A stretch of DNA of 34,889 nucleotides, from assembly GCA_937899065.1 (NCBI GenBank), contig CALBPG010000133.1, positions 1 through 34,889 of the forward strand, given 5' to 3'. The DNA comes from an uncultured Allomuricauda sp. (GTDB lineage Bacteria; Bacteroidota; Bacteroidia; Flavobacteriales; Flavobacteriaceae). This document shows, piece after piece, positions 25,909-33,339 of the stretch (its first letter is position 1; every line of letters starts with the position of its first letter). The position numbers and the translations under genes are program-made. The notes beneath the pieces were generated by a model. It was not told where the DNA came from. It was given only the letters and a program-made list of their open reading frames with translations, and searched no databases.

Positions 25909-26529
25909 ATGGCTGAATTCATCAAGCTTTTTGAAGAAAACCCTAACCCGCGCCAAGTAGAACGCGTAGTGGATATTTTGCGTAAAGGAGGGTTGGTCAT
26001 TTATCCAACCGATACGGTTTATGGATTGGGGTGCGATATTTCCAATACCAAAGCACTAGAGCGCATAGCCCGTATCAAAGGGATTAAATTGGCCAAAGCG
26101 AGTTGGTCTTTTGTCTGCGCGGATTTGAGTAATCTCTCGGATTATGTGCGCCAAATCGATTCGGCTACGTTTAAAATCTTGAAACGAGCTTTACCAGGAC
26201 CATATACGTTTATACTTCCCGGCAACAATAATCTCCCTAAGGATTTTAAAAAAAGGAAGACGGTTGGAATTCGGGTTCCGGACAATTCTATTGCCCAAGC
26301 CATTGTAGAAGCTTTGGGTAATCCAATTGTTTCCACTTCCATTCGGGATGAAGATGATATTTTGGAATACACTACGGATCCCGAGCTTATTTTCGAGAAG
26401 TGGCAAAACCTTGTGGATGTTGTTGTCGATGGGGGGTATGGGGATAATATAGCGTCAACCATCATCGATTTGTCTGACGGCTATCCCGAAGTTGTTCGAG
26501 AAGGAAAGGGTTCTACAGATATCCTCTAA
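25909..26529 (+). CDS. YrdC-domain protein of the YciO/TsaC (threonylcarbamoyl-AMP synthase) family
   Basis: Members make threonylcarbamoyl-adenylate for the t6A37 modification of ANN-decoding tRNAs. The single YrdC domain fills all 206 residues: VIYPTDTVYGLGCDI, LPGPYTFILPG, VGIRVPDNSIAQAIVEALG and NPIVSTS are the fold landmarks, and the protein ends STIIDLSDGYPEVVREGKG. The frame opens at TTG 25891, but ATG 25909 gives MAEFIKLFEENPNPRQVERV, as in E. coli YciO. Overall resemblance is closer to YciO (for example TTVIDLTDDTPVVVREG in YciO) than to TsaC, and the TsaC K-R-x(2)-K-x(2)-P-L type loop is replaced by IKLAKASWSFVCADL. Annotated commonly as TsaC/Sua5; whether it is the t6A enzyme here needs a check for a second copy elsewhere in the genome. 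Confidence 0.88.
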   Translation: MAEFIKLFEENPNPRQVERVVDILRKGGLVIYPTDTVYGLGCDISNTKALERIARIKGIKLAKASWSFVCADLSNLSDYVRQIDSATFKILKRALPGPYTFILPGNNNLPKDFKKRKTVGIRVPDNSIAQAIVEALGNPIVSTSIRDEDDILEYTTDPELIFEKWQNLVDVVVDGGYGDNIASTIIDLSDGYPEVVREGKGSTDIL

Positions 26530-26530
26530 T

Positions 26531-26559
26531 AAAAAACGGCCCATAAAGGGCCGCTTTCC
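26531..26559 (-). terminator. Rho-independent terminator of the OmpA lipoprotein gene (possibly bidirectional)
   Basis: cggccc (26537-26542), loop ataaa, gggccg (26548-26553): a perfect 6-bp GC stem. On the minus strand it is followed by TTTTTT (26536-26531), a textbook U-tract, 26 bases past the ompA-like stop. On the plus strand only CTTTCC follows, so termination of the yciO-like gene is weaker. The U-tract ends right next to the stop codon of the convergent gene. Confidence 0.85.
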
Positions 26560-26578
26560 AAATATGTTTTAATGGGAA

Positions 26579-27451
26579 TTATTTTCCAGAACCACCGATG
26601 GCAGGGTCTTTCATTCCTTCTTCTATCATGCTGTAGAACTGGTCGATTTTTGGAAGTACCACGATACGTGTTCTTCTGTTCTTGGCACGCTCTGTAGCAG
26701 AATCATTTGAAGCAACAGGTACGTAGTAGCTTCTTCCGGCAGCAGTCATACGTTTTGGGTCGACGTTGAATTCGTTTTGTAAGGTTCGTACAATTGAAGT
26801 CGCACGTTTTGCACTCAAATCCCAGTTGTCAACCAATACACCGCTCTTAAAAGGTACATTATCTGTATGTCCCTCTACCAAGAATTCAAAATCAGGTTTG
26901 TTGTTTACTACTTTGGCTACTTTTCCAAGTACGCTCTTCGCAGCTGAATTGATGTTGTAGCTTCCGCTGCTGAACAACAACTTGTCGGAGATGGATACGA
27001 ATACCACACCTTTTTCAACACTGATTTCAATGTCTTCGTCATCCAAGTTGCCCAACACACCTTTTAAACTTTGCACTAAAGAAAGGTTTACCGAATCTCT
27101 TCGCGTTACAGCATCTTGCAGCTTGCGAATGGTCAAATCCTTTTCTTTAAGGCTTTCCAAAGATTTCTCAAGGTTCTCAGCTCCTTTAGTAGTAAGCGTT
27201 GTTAAGTTCCCCATGTTGTTAATCAACTCTTGGTTATTCGCTTTCAAGAAAGCGTTTTGGTCTTCAAGAGTTTTCAATCGGCTACTGGCAGTAGCTTTTT
27301 CTTCAAGGCAATCATTAAGCTTAACGGTTGCGGAGTTCAGCAAATCCTGAGTTTCTTTTTGTTTCGCCTCTAAATCGGCATATTTCTTTTGAGAGACGCA
27401 GGAAGAAAGGAGTACGGCCATGGCCAGTGTTCCAAAAAATACTTTTTTCAT
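26579..27451 (-). CDS. OmpA-family peptidoglycan-binding lipoprotein
   Basis: A 290-residue lipoprotein anchoring the outer membrane to peptidoglycan. The frame opens at 27496, but ATG 27451 is chosen: MKKVFFGTLAMAVLLSSC is a lipoprotein signal with lipobox LSSC, C18 being the lipidated residue. Residues ~25-125 form a coiled coil (KYADLEAKQKETQDLLNSAT and onward). The C-terminal OmpA domain has VEGHTDNVPFKSG, NWDLSAKRATSIV and NRRTRIVVLPK, so the peptidoglycan-binding Asp and Arg are intact. Between them, ISVEKGVVFVSISDKLLFSSG resembles MotB/OmpA inserts. It is a single gene with its own terminator. It shares the coiled-coil/OmpA plan with the degenerate protein at 18803-19579. Confidence 0.93.
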   Translation of the reverse strand: MKKVFFGTLAMAVLLSSCVSQKKYADLEAKQKETQDLLNSATVKLNDCLEEKATASSRLKTLEDQNAFLKANNQELINNMGNLTTLTTKGAENLEKSLESLKEKDLTIRKLQDAVTRRDSVNLSLVQSLKGVLGNLDDEDIEISVEKGVVFVSISDKLLFSSGSYNINSAAKSVLGKVAKVVNNKPDFEFLVEGHTDNVPFKSGVLVDNWDLSAKRATSIVRTLQNEFNVDPKRMTAAGRSYYVPVASNDSATERAKNRRTRIVVLPKIDQFYSMIEEGMKDPAIGGSGK

Positions 27452-27546
27452 AATCGGAATTATAATTTTAAGATTAATTATTGTAGTCAGGGTCAATATT
27501 GCGGCTAAAATTAGAGAAAATGGAAATCTTCAAAATTCAGCTCTCG

Positions 27547-28548
27547 TTAATGTTTTACTAAAATGTTAAAATTCTTTATCTGATGTACGAAGTGAGACCA
27601 GACTATGGACGTTGTGGTGTAATACTTTAATATAAAATTAGCTTTTTCCCTTTTGGTATACGTCCTTCTGAAGTTCCTATAGAAACTGAGATGCGCCCGT
27701 AAAATAGCCCAGCAATGTTGCCATTTGAATTGCAAAATAAATCGTAAAGCGGCAACGCCATCCAACAGCAATCGGAAAAAAATAATACTGAACGCCCTTC
27801 TTCGCGGAAGGTTTTTGGTAATGGAGTAGAGCGAATTTCTAAAGTTCAAATAGGTTTTTTTCGGATTCATGTTGTGCAAGGTAGAACCACCGAGGTGATA
27901 TACTTGGCTTTGTCCTACGTAATACACCTTATGTCCCGCATTTTTTGCCCGCCAGCACAAATCGATTTCTTCTTGATGGGCAAAATAGTCTTCGTCAAAT
28001 CCATCAAGGGTATTGAAAACATCTCGTTTGATGAACATACAAGCCCCGGTAGCCCAAAAGATTTCGCAAACATCGTTGTATTGCCCTTCATCTTTTTCGA
28101 GGGCTTGAAAAATTCTGCCCCGACAGAACGGATACCCCATTTTATCAATAAATCCTCCACCTGCTCCGGCATACTCGAAATATTCTTTCCGCTTTAGGTC
28201 TAGGATTTTGGGTTGCACGATGCTTACCTCTGGTTGTTTAAGGAAGATTTCTTGGATTGGCTCTAGCCAATTTGCCGTTACTTCAACATCTGAGTTCAAC
28301 AAGCAATAAATATCTGCTTCAACGGATTGCAATCCCATATTATAACCCGCAGCGAACCCACCATTGTAAGGGTTTTTTATAATGTTTACAGTAGGGAACT
28401 TTTCTTTGACCAGCGGTATGGAGCTATCCGTGCTGGCGTTGTCCACCAAGTAGATGGTCGCTTCTTTGGAGTGTTCGAGAACACTGGGAATATACTTTTC
28501 AAGCAAAGCTTCTCCATTCCAATTGAGTATGACTACGGCGATATCCAA
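27547..28548 (-). CDS. Family 2 glycosyltransferase (rhamnosyltransferase-like)
   Basis: Transfers a sugar from a nucleotide donor, probably onto cell-envelope glycan; 333 residues. GT-A landmarks: VVILNWNG (residues 5-12), YLVDNASTD (33-41), NPYNGGFAAGYNMG (59-72), and the metal-binding NSD with D87 (CLLNSDVEV); FWATGACMFIKRDVF and FDEDYFAHQEEIDLCWRAK form the acceptor side. The C-terminal ~90 residues are basic and aromatic-rich, as for a membrane-associating tail. The only fitting start is TTG at 28548 (TAA closes the frame five codons upstream), 12 bases after the stop of the PD-(D/E)XK gene, so the two are likely co-transcribed. Confidence 0.92.
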   Translation of the reverse strand: MDIAVVILNWNGEALLEKYIPSVLEHSKEATIYLVDNASTDSSIPLVKEKFPTVNIIKNPYNGGFAAGYNMGLQSVEADIYCLLNSDVEVTANWLEPIQEIFLKQPEVSIVQPKILDLKRKEYFEYAGAGGGFIDKMGYPFCRGRIFQALEKDEGQYNDVCEIFWATGACMFIKRDVFNTLDGFDEDYFAHQEEIDLCWRAKNAGHKVYYVGQSQVYHLGGSTLHNMNPKKTYLNFRNSLYSITKNLPRRRAFSIIFFRLLLDGVAALRFILQFKWQHCWAILRAHLSFYRNFRRTYTKREKANFILKYYTTTSIVWSHFVHQIKNFNILVKH

Positions 28549-28560
28549 AACGGCAGCAAA

Positions 28561-29007
28561 TTAACGGCGAAAATCAGGAATTTCCTTTAAAAACGAATAC
28601 TTTTCGTGCTTTTTGTCCAGAATACAATACAGGTGAAGCAATCCGTTGGTTACCCAAAGCATAGCTGCATCCAAGCGCATGTTGTAACGCGCAATTTGGT
28701 CAAAAGTATCTTGGTCTATTTGGATTTCAGGAGCTTTGCACTCTACCAATATTTGGATGGAACCATCTGAATTGAATACCGCAATATCATACCGCTTGGT
28801 TACCCCGTTTAGATTGATTTTCTTTTCTACATTGATTAAGGATTTTGGATACCCTTTTGTGAAAACCAAATAGTGAATGGCGTGTTGACGGACCCATTCT
28901 TCAGGTAAAAGAAGGATAAACTTTTTGCGGATGATGTCAAAAATATAGAGTCGATTTTCCATACTTTTGAAACGAAACGTATACTCAGGAAACTGTAGGG
29001 CCTGCAT
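28561..29007 (-). CDS. Small PD-(D/E)XK nuclease-like protein (HsdR N-terminal domain type)
   Basis: A 148-residue stand-alone domain matching the N-terminal nuclease domain of type I restriction HsdR (HSDR_N_2-like). The core is LPEEWVRQHAIHYLV with E37, then D74 in RYDIAVFN, and E89-C-K91 in ILVECKAPEIQ; Q104 follows in DQIARYN, giving the D-x(14)-E-x-K nuclease layout. The frame is open from 29082, but ATG 29007 is chosen because upstream sequence overlaps holA. It diverges from holA with 26 bases between. There are no methylase, specificity or motor-domain genes, so it is not a restriction system. Its biological role is unknown; the association with DNA polymerase III delta hints at DNA maintenance. 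Confidence 0.83.
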   Translation of the reverse strand: MQALQFPEYTFRFKSMENRLYIFDIIRKKFILLLPEEWVRQHAIHYLVFTKGYPKSLINVEKKINLNGVTKRYDIAVFNSDGSIQILVECKAPEIQIDQDTFDQIARYNMRLDAAMLWVTNGLLHLYCILDKKHEKYSFLKEIPDFRR

Positions 29008-29033
29008 GGGGCAAAGTTGGTGATTTTTGTGAT

Positions 29034-30032
29034 ATGAATGGGATAAAGGAAATTGTGGGCGCCATTGAGGCGAGACAACCAAAACCAGTGTATTTTTTGA
29101 TGGGGGAGGAGCCCTATTACATTGACCGGATATCGGACCATATTGCGCAGAATTTGCTTTCAGAAGAAGAAAAAGGCTTTAACCAAATGGTGCTTTATGG
29201 AAAAGATACGAGTGTCGATGAGATTGTTGGTAGCGCCAAAAGGTATCCGATGATGTCTGATTTCCAAGTGCTTATTGTCAAGGAAGCGCAACATCTCTCC
29301 AGAACAATTGAACAGCTTGAATCCTACGTTTTAAATCCACAACCAACAACCGTTTTGGTGATTTGTTATAAGTACAAGAAGCTTGATAAACGCAAAAAGC
29401 TATACAAAGCGGTTCAAAGAAACGGAGAACTTTTTGAAAGTAAAAAACTGTACGAGAATCAGGTTTCGGAATGGATAAGAAGAACCCTGAAAGGAAAAGG
29501 GTATCGCATTGAGCCCAAAGCGGCCATGTTGTTGGTGGAGTTTTTGGGAACTGATTTGAGTAGAATTAATAATGAACTGGACAAACTTACCTTGATTGTA
29601 CCCAGTACAGAAGAAATCAATTCTACTCATATTGAGGAGCACATTGGTTTTAGTAAAGAGTTCAACAACTTCGAACTAAAGAAGGCTATTGGTGAAAGAA
29701 ACATTGCCAAAGCCACTCAAATCATTGACTATTTCGCCAATAATCCAAAGGAAAACCCCTTTGTGGTCACGGTTACCATGTTGAATACGTTCTTTTCGCA
29801 GCTGTTGCGCTATCATGGATTAAAAGACCACTCTCCAAAATCCGTTGCTTCTGCACTTAGCATCAATCCTTACTTTGTAAGTGAGTTTACCATTGCCGCG
29901 AGAAACTATCCCATGAAAAGCGTAAGCCAATTAATTTCTGGCTTGCGCGATTTGGACTTAAAAGGCAAAGGTGTCGGTGGAACCCTGCAGCAACGTGATT
30001 TGCTCAAGGAACTACTTTCGCAATTTGTATAA
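29034..30032 (+). CDS. holA: DNA polymerase III, delta subunit (clamp loader)
   Basis: Opens the beta sliding clamp as part of the clamp-loader complex; 332 residues, usual for HolA. The N-terminal AAA-like fold starts PVYFLMGEEPYYIDRISDHI, followed by VLIVKEAQHLSR, TVLVICYKYKKLDKRKKLYK and a C-terminal collar domain (NPYFVSEFTIAARNYP, near the end QQRDLLKELLSQFV). As expected for delta, the Walker A loop is not functional. ATG 29034 directly precedes the conserved N-terminus. It abuts the stop of the convergent DoxX gene with no bases between. Confidence 0.92.
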   Translation: MNGIKEIVGAIEARQPKPVYFLMGEEPYYIDRISDHIAQNLLSEEEKGFNQMVLYGKDTSVDEIVGSAKRYPMMSDFQVLIVKEAQHLSRTIEQLESYVLNPQPTTVLVICYKYKKLDKRKKLYKAVQRNGELFESKKLYENQVSEWIRRTLKGKGYRIEPKAAMLLVEFLGTDLSRINNELDKLTLIVPSTEEINSTHIEEHIGFSKEFNNFELKKAIGERNIAKATQIIDYFANNPKENPFVVTVTMLNTFFSQLLRYHGLKDHSPKSVASALSINPYFVSEFTIAARNYPMKSVSQLISGLRDLDLKGKGVGGTLQQRDLLKELLSQFV

Positions 30033-30410
30033 TTACTTTCGGTCTATACTGTATTTCCCGGGCCCCAATAAGAAAACCACAACGAAAACAATCATGTATA
30101 ACAAGGCGAGCTCTTTTTTTCCAAAAGGGTCAGCCCCATGAAAAATCAATCCAGCTACGGCCATAGTCAACGCTGCGGGAATAGCAGCCCATCGGGTTTT
30201 AAATCCAATGATAATGAGGAGTGGACATAGAAATTCTCCAATAACCGTTAGAAAGAGCGAAGGAGCAGCACCGATGCCTAGCGGGTTGGGAAATTCCATA
30301 TTTCCGTTAATCAAGTTTTGCAATTTTGGGTATCCGTGGCTTAACATAAAGGCCGAAGGAACGATGCGCAATATGGCGAGGCCGATATGAACCAAAAGGT
30401 TGTTTTTCAT
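30033..30410 (-). CDS. DoxX-family membrane protein (first of two)
   Basis: A 125-residue inner-membrane protein with four transmembrane helices: about residues 7-25, 49-70 (LFLTVIGEFLCPLLIIIGF), 74-90 and 102-117. Family signatures are LRIVPSAFMLSHGYPKL near the N-terminus and GEFLCPLLIIIGFKTRWAA. DoxX proteins are linked in other bacteria to redox/sulfur stress and quinone-type chemistry, but no activity can be assigned here. It is 165 bases downstream of the lipoprotein gene and may be a separate unit, since a stem-loop (30522-30547) lies between. Confidence 0.85.
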   Translation of the reverse strand: MKNNLLVHIGLAILRIVPSAFMLSHGYPKLQNLINGNMEFPNPLGIGAAPSLFLTVIGEFLCPLLIIIGFKTRWAAIPAALTMAVAGLIFHGADPFGKKELALLYMIVFVVVFLLGPGKYSIDRK

Positions 30411-30521
30411 AAACGGAGGAACTAATTTGGTGCATGAATGTATAAATTCTTAGTGAGATAACGTTCTGGATTGTCTAAAAAAAGTAACAATCGGGAAGTT
30501 TACTTACAGCGTAAATCAGGG

Positions 30522-30547
30522 AAACCACAAGCAGGAACTTGTGGTTT
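30522..30547 (-). terminator. Perfect 10-bp stem-loop between the lipoprotein gene and the DoxX gene
   Basis: aaaccacaag (30522-30531) and cttgtggttt (30538-30547) with a 6-base loop. It lies 29 bases past the stop of the minus-strand lipoprotein gene, where a terminator is expected. No U-tract follows on either strand, so it may instead stabilise the 3' end or act as an attenuator before the DoxX gene. A second small stem (tttac/gtaaa, near 30500-30516) lies beside it. Confidence 0.55.
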
Positions 30548-30575
30548 GATACGAAAATAGAGCTAGTGATTTTGA

Positions 30576-30965
30576 CTATTCCAAACGATGGATATCGGCC
30601 TCAGGACTATCGAATTGGGTCTCATACACTATTGTTTCTTTACGGTATTCAAACTGGATGGTTCGATTCTCTTTTCCCTCCAATTCGATGGTTTCACCAT
30701 TGACGAACTTGAATTCTACCGCGGAAGCTGCCGTTTTTTGGCTTAGCTCAATTTCGTAAATACCATCTTGGTCGTCATCCGATAGCGGTACAACCTCTTC
30801 CCAAGCATTTGGAGTAAAGTTACCACGAATTCCGATTTCTCTTTTGCCTTCAAGACCGGTAGCATCTACTTTGAAGGTTACTGTTTTAATATGTGTCTCC
30901 TGTACGCAGGAGGTAACACCGAGCAACAGGATGATAAACACGAATGGGTTTTTATGCAATTTCAT
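30576..30965 (-). CDS. Lipoprotein with a carbohydrate-binding-like (CBM20/48-type) beta domain
   Basis: A 129-residue lipoprotein: MKLHKNPFVFIILLLGVTSC has a lipobox with C20. The mature part is one immunoglobulin-like beta domain: TVTFKVDATG, IGIRGNFTPNAWEE, then a DDDQDGIYEIEL turn and VEFKFVNGETIELEGKENRT. The pattern (x-RG-F-x(n)-W ... D-GIYE ... FKFVNG) is that of starch/glycogen-binding modules and their structural relatives, but sugar binding is only a guess. It begins four bases after the preceding secreted-protein stop, so it is the third gene of the DoxX operon. Confidence 0.78.
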   Translation of the reverse strand: MKLHKNPFVFIILLLGVTSCVQETHIKTVTFKVDATGLEGKREIGIRGNFTPNAWEEVVPLSDDDQDGIYEIELSQKTAASAVEFKFVNGETIELEGKENRTIQFEYRKETIVYETQFDSPEADIHRLE

Positions 30966-30969
30966 TTTA

Positions 30970-31464
30970 TTAGTTTTTTGGGATAAAGGTGTATTGATTT
31001 CGCACGAAAGAATCGGATTTTCCCTCTAATTGTACTTCTTTGGTAATTACCATTTTGTCTTTCGAGACCTCGTAGGTTTCGCGAAATTCTGCTGGCATGT
31101 CATTGTCATTCCCTTTTGACACAGTTTTGATTTTCCAATGGTCCTCGGCCACCTTGGTGATTTCTGTTATAGTATCTCCTCCAAAAGTCTGAGCTTCCGC
31201 ATCAAACTTGAACAGTTTTTTGAAGTTTGCCTTAGGCTCTGCGGGATATTCAAAGCGTATGAATAATCCTTTTTTTCTAGTCTCTACAGCGAGGGTAGCT
31301 GGAATCGTTACTTTTTTGAAATCGGAATAGTTGCGGTACATCAGTTCTCCTTCCCATTCTGTCTCATCCAAGAAGGTGAAGTTTTCGATGTCCAGTGATG
31401 TTTCTTGTGCTAGTGAAAGCTGTACACAAAGTGTCGTGATGAATGCTAGGATAATGGTTTTCAT
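30970..31464 (-). CDS. Secreted beta-rich protein of unknown function
   Basis: A 164-residue exported protein with signal peptide MKTIILAFITTLCVQLSLAQ. The mature part alternates short beta strands (WEGELMYRNYSDFKKVTIPA, GLFIRFEYPAEPK, HWKIKTVSKG, DKMVITKEVQ) as in lipocalin-like or other small beta-barrel proteins. I cannot name the family. It starts three bases after the DoxX gene stop and ends four bases before the lipoprotein gene, so these three genes form a tight operon and probably act in the cell envelope together. Confidence 0.75.
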   Translation of the reverse strand: MKTIILAFITTLCVQLSLAQETSLDIENFTFLDETEWEGELMYRNYSDFKKVTIPATLAVETRKKGLFIRFEYPAEPKANFKKLFKFDAEAQTFGGDTITEITKVAEDHWKIKTVSKGNDNDMPAEFRETYEVSKDKMVITKEVQLEGKSDSFVRNQYTFIPKN

Positions 31465-31467
31465 GAG

Positions 31468-31965
31468 TTATGATTTTGGATTTAAAAAGAATTGATAAAT
31501 AAGTTTGTCGAGTCCGAATTTCCCTGACCCTAGAAATAGATGGTATACTGAAATCCATAGGAAGCCCATGGCGGGGAGCATGCCCCAAAAACCTTGTCCC
31601 CACTTTTGAAGAAAAATGGCAACCAACATGGTGCACATGATTAAGAAAGAGAAAAGCCTAGTCTTAAGGCCAAAGGCAAAGAACAAGCCCCCAACTGCTT
31701 CACTAAAGGCGCCCATCCAGGCAAAGAACACAGGCGCCATGGCGAATATTCCTCCGTAGTTGGCGACATCTTCTGGAAACCATGCGGACACTTCAAACAA
31801 TCCCAAATTGTTTTCTTTTGGGGTCCACGGCATTCCAAATTTTGAAGCTCCAAAACTAAGCGCGAGGAGCATTCCGCAGATAAAGCGCATGATAGCGAAC
31901 AGGGCATCCGCTATCCAAAGCTTTTGTTCAACAGGTTTGATTAATTGTGTGATGATGTTTTTCAT
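31468..31965 (-). CDS. DoxX-family membrane protein (second)
   Basis: A 165-residue inner-membrane protein with four predicted membrane helices, around residues 22-40, 70-95 (GIFAMAPVFFAWMGAFSEAV), 100-120 and 128-148. DoxX hallmarks are ALSFGASKFGMPWT near the N-terminus and AFSEAVGGLFFAFGLKTRLFS. It is longer than the other DoxX protein here, with extra sequence between helices 1 and 2 (ENNLGLFEVSAWFPEDVANY). It is the first gene of the operon with the secreted protein and lipoprotein. The AraC-type regulator is 93 bases upstream on the same strand. Confidence 0.85.
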   Translation of the reverse strand: MKNIITQLIKPVEQKLWIADALFAIMRFICGMLLALSFGASKFGMPWTPKENNLGLFEVSAWFPEDVANYGGIFAMAPVFFAWMGAFSEAVGGLFFAFGLKTRLFSFLIMCTMLVAIFLQKWGQGFWGMLPAMGFLWISVYHLFLGSGKFGLDKLIYQFFLNPKS

Positions 31966-32016
31966 ATTTCAAGATTTTATGGTCCCAAAATTGAAAAACA
32001 GGGCGGTGCGGTTCGC

Positions 32017-32063
32017 CTCAAATAATAGACGACAGGGCTCAAAATACGATTTGAGACCTCAAA
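32017..32063 (-). promoter_or_regulatory. Three CTCAAA direct repeats between the AraC gene and the DoxX operon
   Basis: CTCAAA occurs at 32017-32022, 32038-32043 and 32058-32063 (TTTGAG on the transcribed strand), with 21- and 20-base steps, so on one face of the helix. One of them sits in ctcaaa-atacga-tttgag, a short inverted repeat (32038-32055). AraC-type proteins commonly bind direct repeats at this spacing, and the third copy overlaps the stop region of the AraC gene. It may equally be chance, or partial -7 promoter elements (TTTG). Confidence 0.3.
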
Positions 32064-33234
32064 TGGCGGCTTTCAAATATTCAGTAGGAGAGGAGTTGGT
32101 GAGTTTCTTAAAGACTCTATTAAAAGTAGCTTTGCTATTGAAACCGCACTCGTAGGCGATTCCAAGCAGAGAGAGCTTTTCATGAGCAGCATCACCTACT
32201 TTATCCTTAAAAGCTTCTATACGATATAAATTAACGAAGTCATTGAAGTTTTTTCCAAAACCCGAATTGATGATTCCTGATAGTTGTCCACGACTCATTT
32301 CCGCTAATTTTGCAAGCTCTACCAAATTCAATTCGGGATTCAAGTATGGCTTTTCTTTCATCATTAGCGTCTTGACGATTTCTATTTCTTGTTCAGAAAT
32401 AGTTTTCGAGAGGGTGCTTTCTTGCGTTTCCGAGGCCACCTGCTCTGGAATAAAATCAAACTTTAGTTGATTCAACTTCGATGTATCCGTAAAATAGCCT
32501 TTAATCGCTACGTATAGAATGGTTAGACCTGAACAAAAAACCAACCACCACATTTGGGTATAGTGCAAGTCGACAAAAAAGTTTTGCACTATGGATTGCG
32601 TAATGTCGTAACAGAACAGAAAAGTATAGAGTAATAGAAAATTCCGTATCCAATTCAATTCTAAATCATAGGTGTTGGAAAAATAAGCCTGTAGCTTGGT
32701 GCGATATTGGATAAACATTTGAAAGGTAAATGCCAGGTATAGTAGCATTTGTGCATAACCGAAATACGACATCATTGGCAAAACGAAAACCTCGTCAACT
32801 AAAAGCTTTAACTCACCATTCTGAACAAATACAAAATCAGGTTGAAGGGCGTCATAGGTATAAATACCAATTCGATATAAAACAAAAAGAATCAAAGGGA
32901 GAAAGTGCAGGAAATCTTTAATGCGCAATCGAAAACTAGAGCGTGTAATGGATTTTACATAGAGGTATATTAAAGGTGCTAACCCTAATCCTATATTGAA
33001 TAAGGCATAGTTGATTTTAGTATTCCGAAAGGTGTCATACCAGCCCATGAATCCCACCGTATAACAGGTTTGTCCATAGCAAGTCAACAGGAGAATGCAA
33101 ACAAGTAGTATATCAGGTAAATATCGCGTTTGTAAATAGCGGCGAAACAGCAAAAACACGAATACTAGACCTTGAAGGCTTAAAAAGAGTAATGGAGTGC
33201 TGTAGATATTGAACTCTGGAAACGCGAGGAACAT
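32059..33234 (-). CDS. Membrane-embedded AraC-family transcriptional regulator (7 TM plus HTH)
   Basis: A 391-residue regulator: seven hydrophobic helices (about residues 9-30, 41-63, 75-97, 109-128, 148-173, 196-222 and 228-250), then a linker and a C-terminal AraC-type DNA-binding domain (~290-391). The first helix-turn-helix is LNLVELAKLAEMSRGQLSGI and the second SLLGIAYECGFNSKATFNRV with FKKLTNSSPTEY, the classical AraC ending. The frame opens at TTG 33240, but ATG 33234 gives MFLAFPEFNIYSTPLL. Such regulators presumably sense a membrane or periplasmic signal directly. The gene is just upstream of the DoxX-secreted-lipoprotein operon in the same direction, which it likely controls. Confidence 0.92.
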   Translation of the reverse strand: MFLAFPEFNIYSTPLLFLSLQGLVFVFLLFRRYLQTRYLPDILLVCILLLTCYGQTCYTVGFMGWYDTFRNTKINYALFNIGLGLAPLIYLYVKSITRSSFRLRIKDFLHFLPLILFVLYRIGIYTYDALQPDFVFVQNGELKLLVDEVFVLPMMSYFGYAQMLLYLAFTFQMFIQYRTKLQAYFSNTYDLELNWIRNFLLLYTFLFCYDITQSIVQNFFVDLHYTQMWWLVFCSGLTILYVAIKGYFTDTSKLNQLKFDFIPEQVASETQESTLSKTISEQEIEIVKTLMMKEKPYLNPELNLVELAKLAEMSRGQLSGIINSGFGKNFNDFVNLYRIEAFKDKVGDAAHEKLSLLGIAYECGFNSKATFNRVFKKLTNSSPTEYLKAAI

Positions 33235-33339
33235 ACCCAAACTTGGTTAAGTTTCCCCCAATTTACTAAAAAATGTTTAAGTCTAATACTCCATTTCAGC
33301 AAGGAAATCAATCAAAAAAACCAAAAAGCTTAAACAAAT

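Noticed and set aside
28561..29007. Type I restriction-modification system
   Set aside because: Only an HsdR N-terminal-like nuclease domain of 148 residues is present; no motor domain, methylase or specificity gene is found within the window.
33274..33336. Inverted repeat tgtttaag/cttaaaca as E1 or AraC regulatory site
   Set aside because: Eight AT-rich bases separated by 47 bases in an AT-rich gap is expected by chance; no further support.
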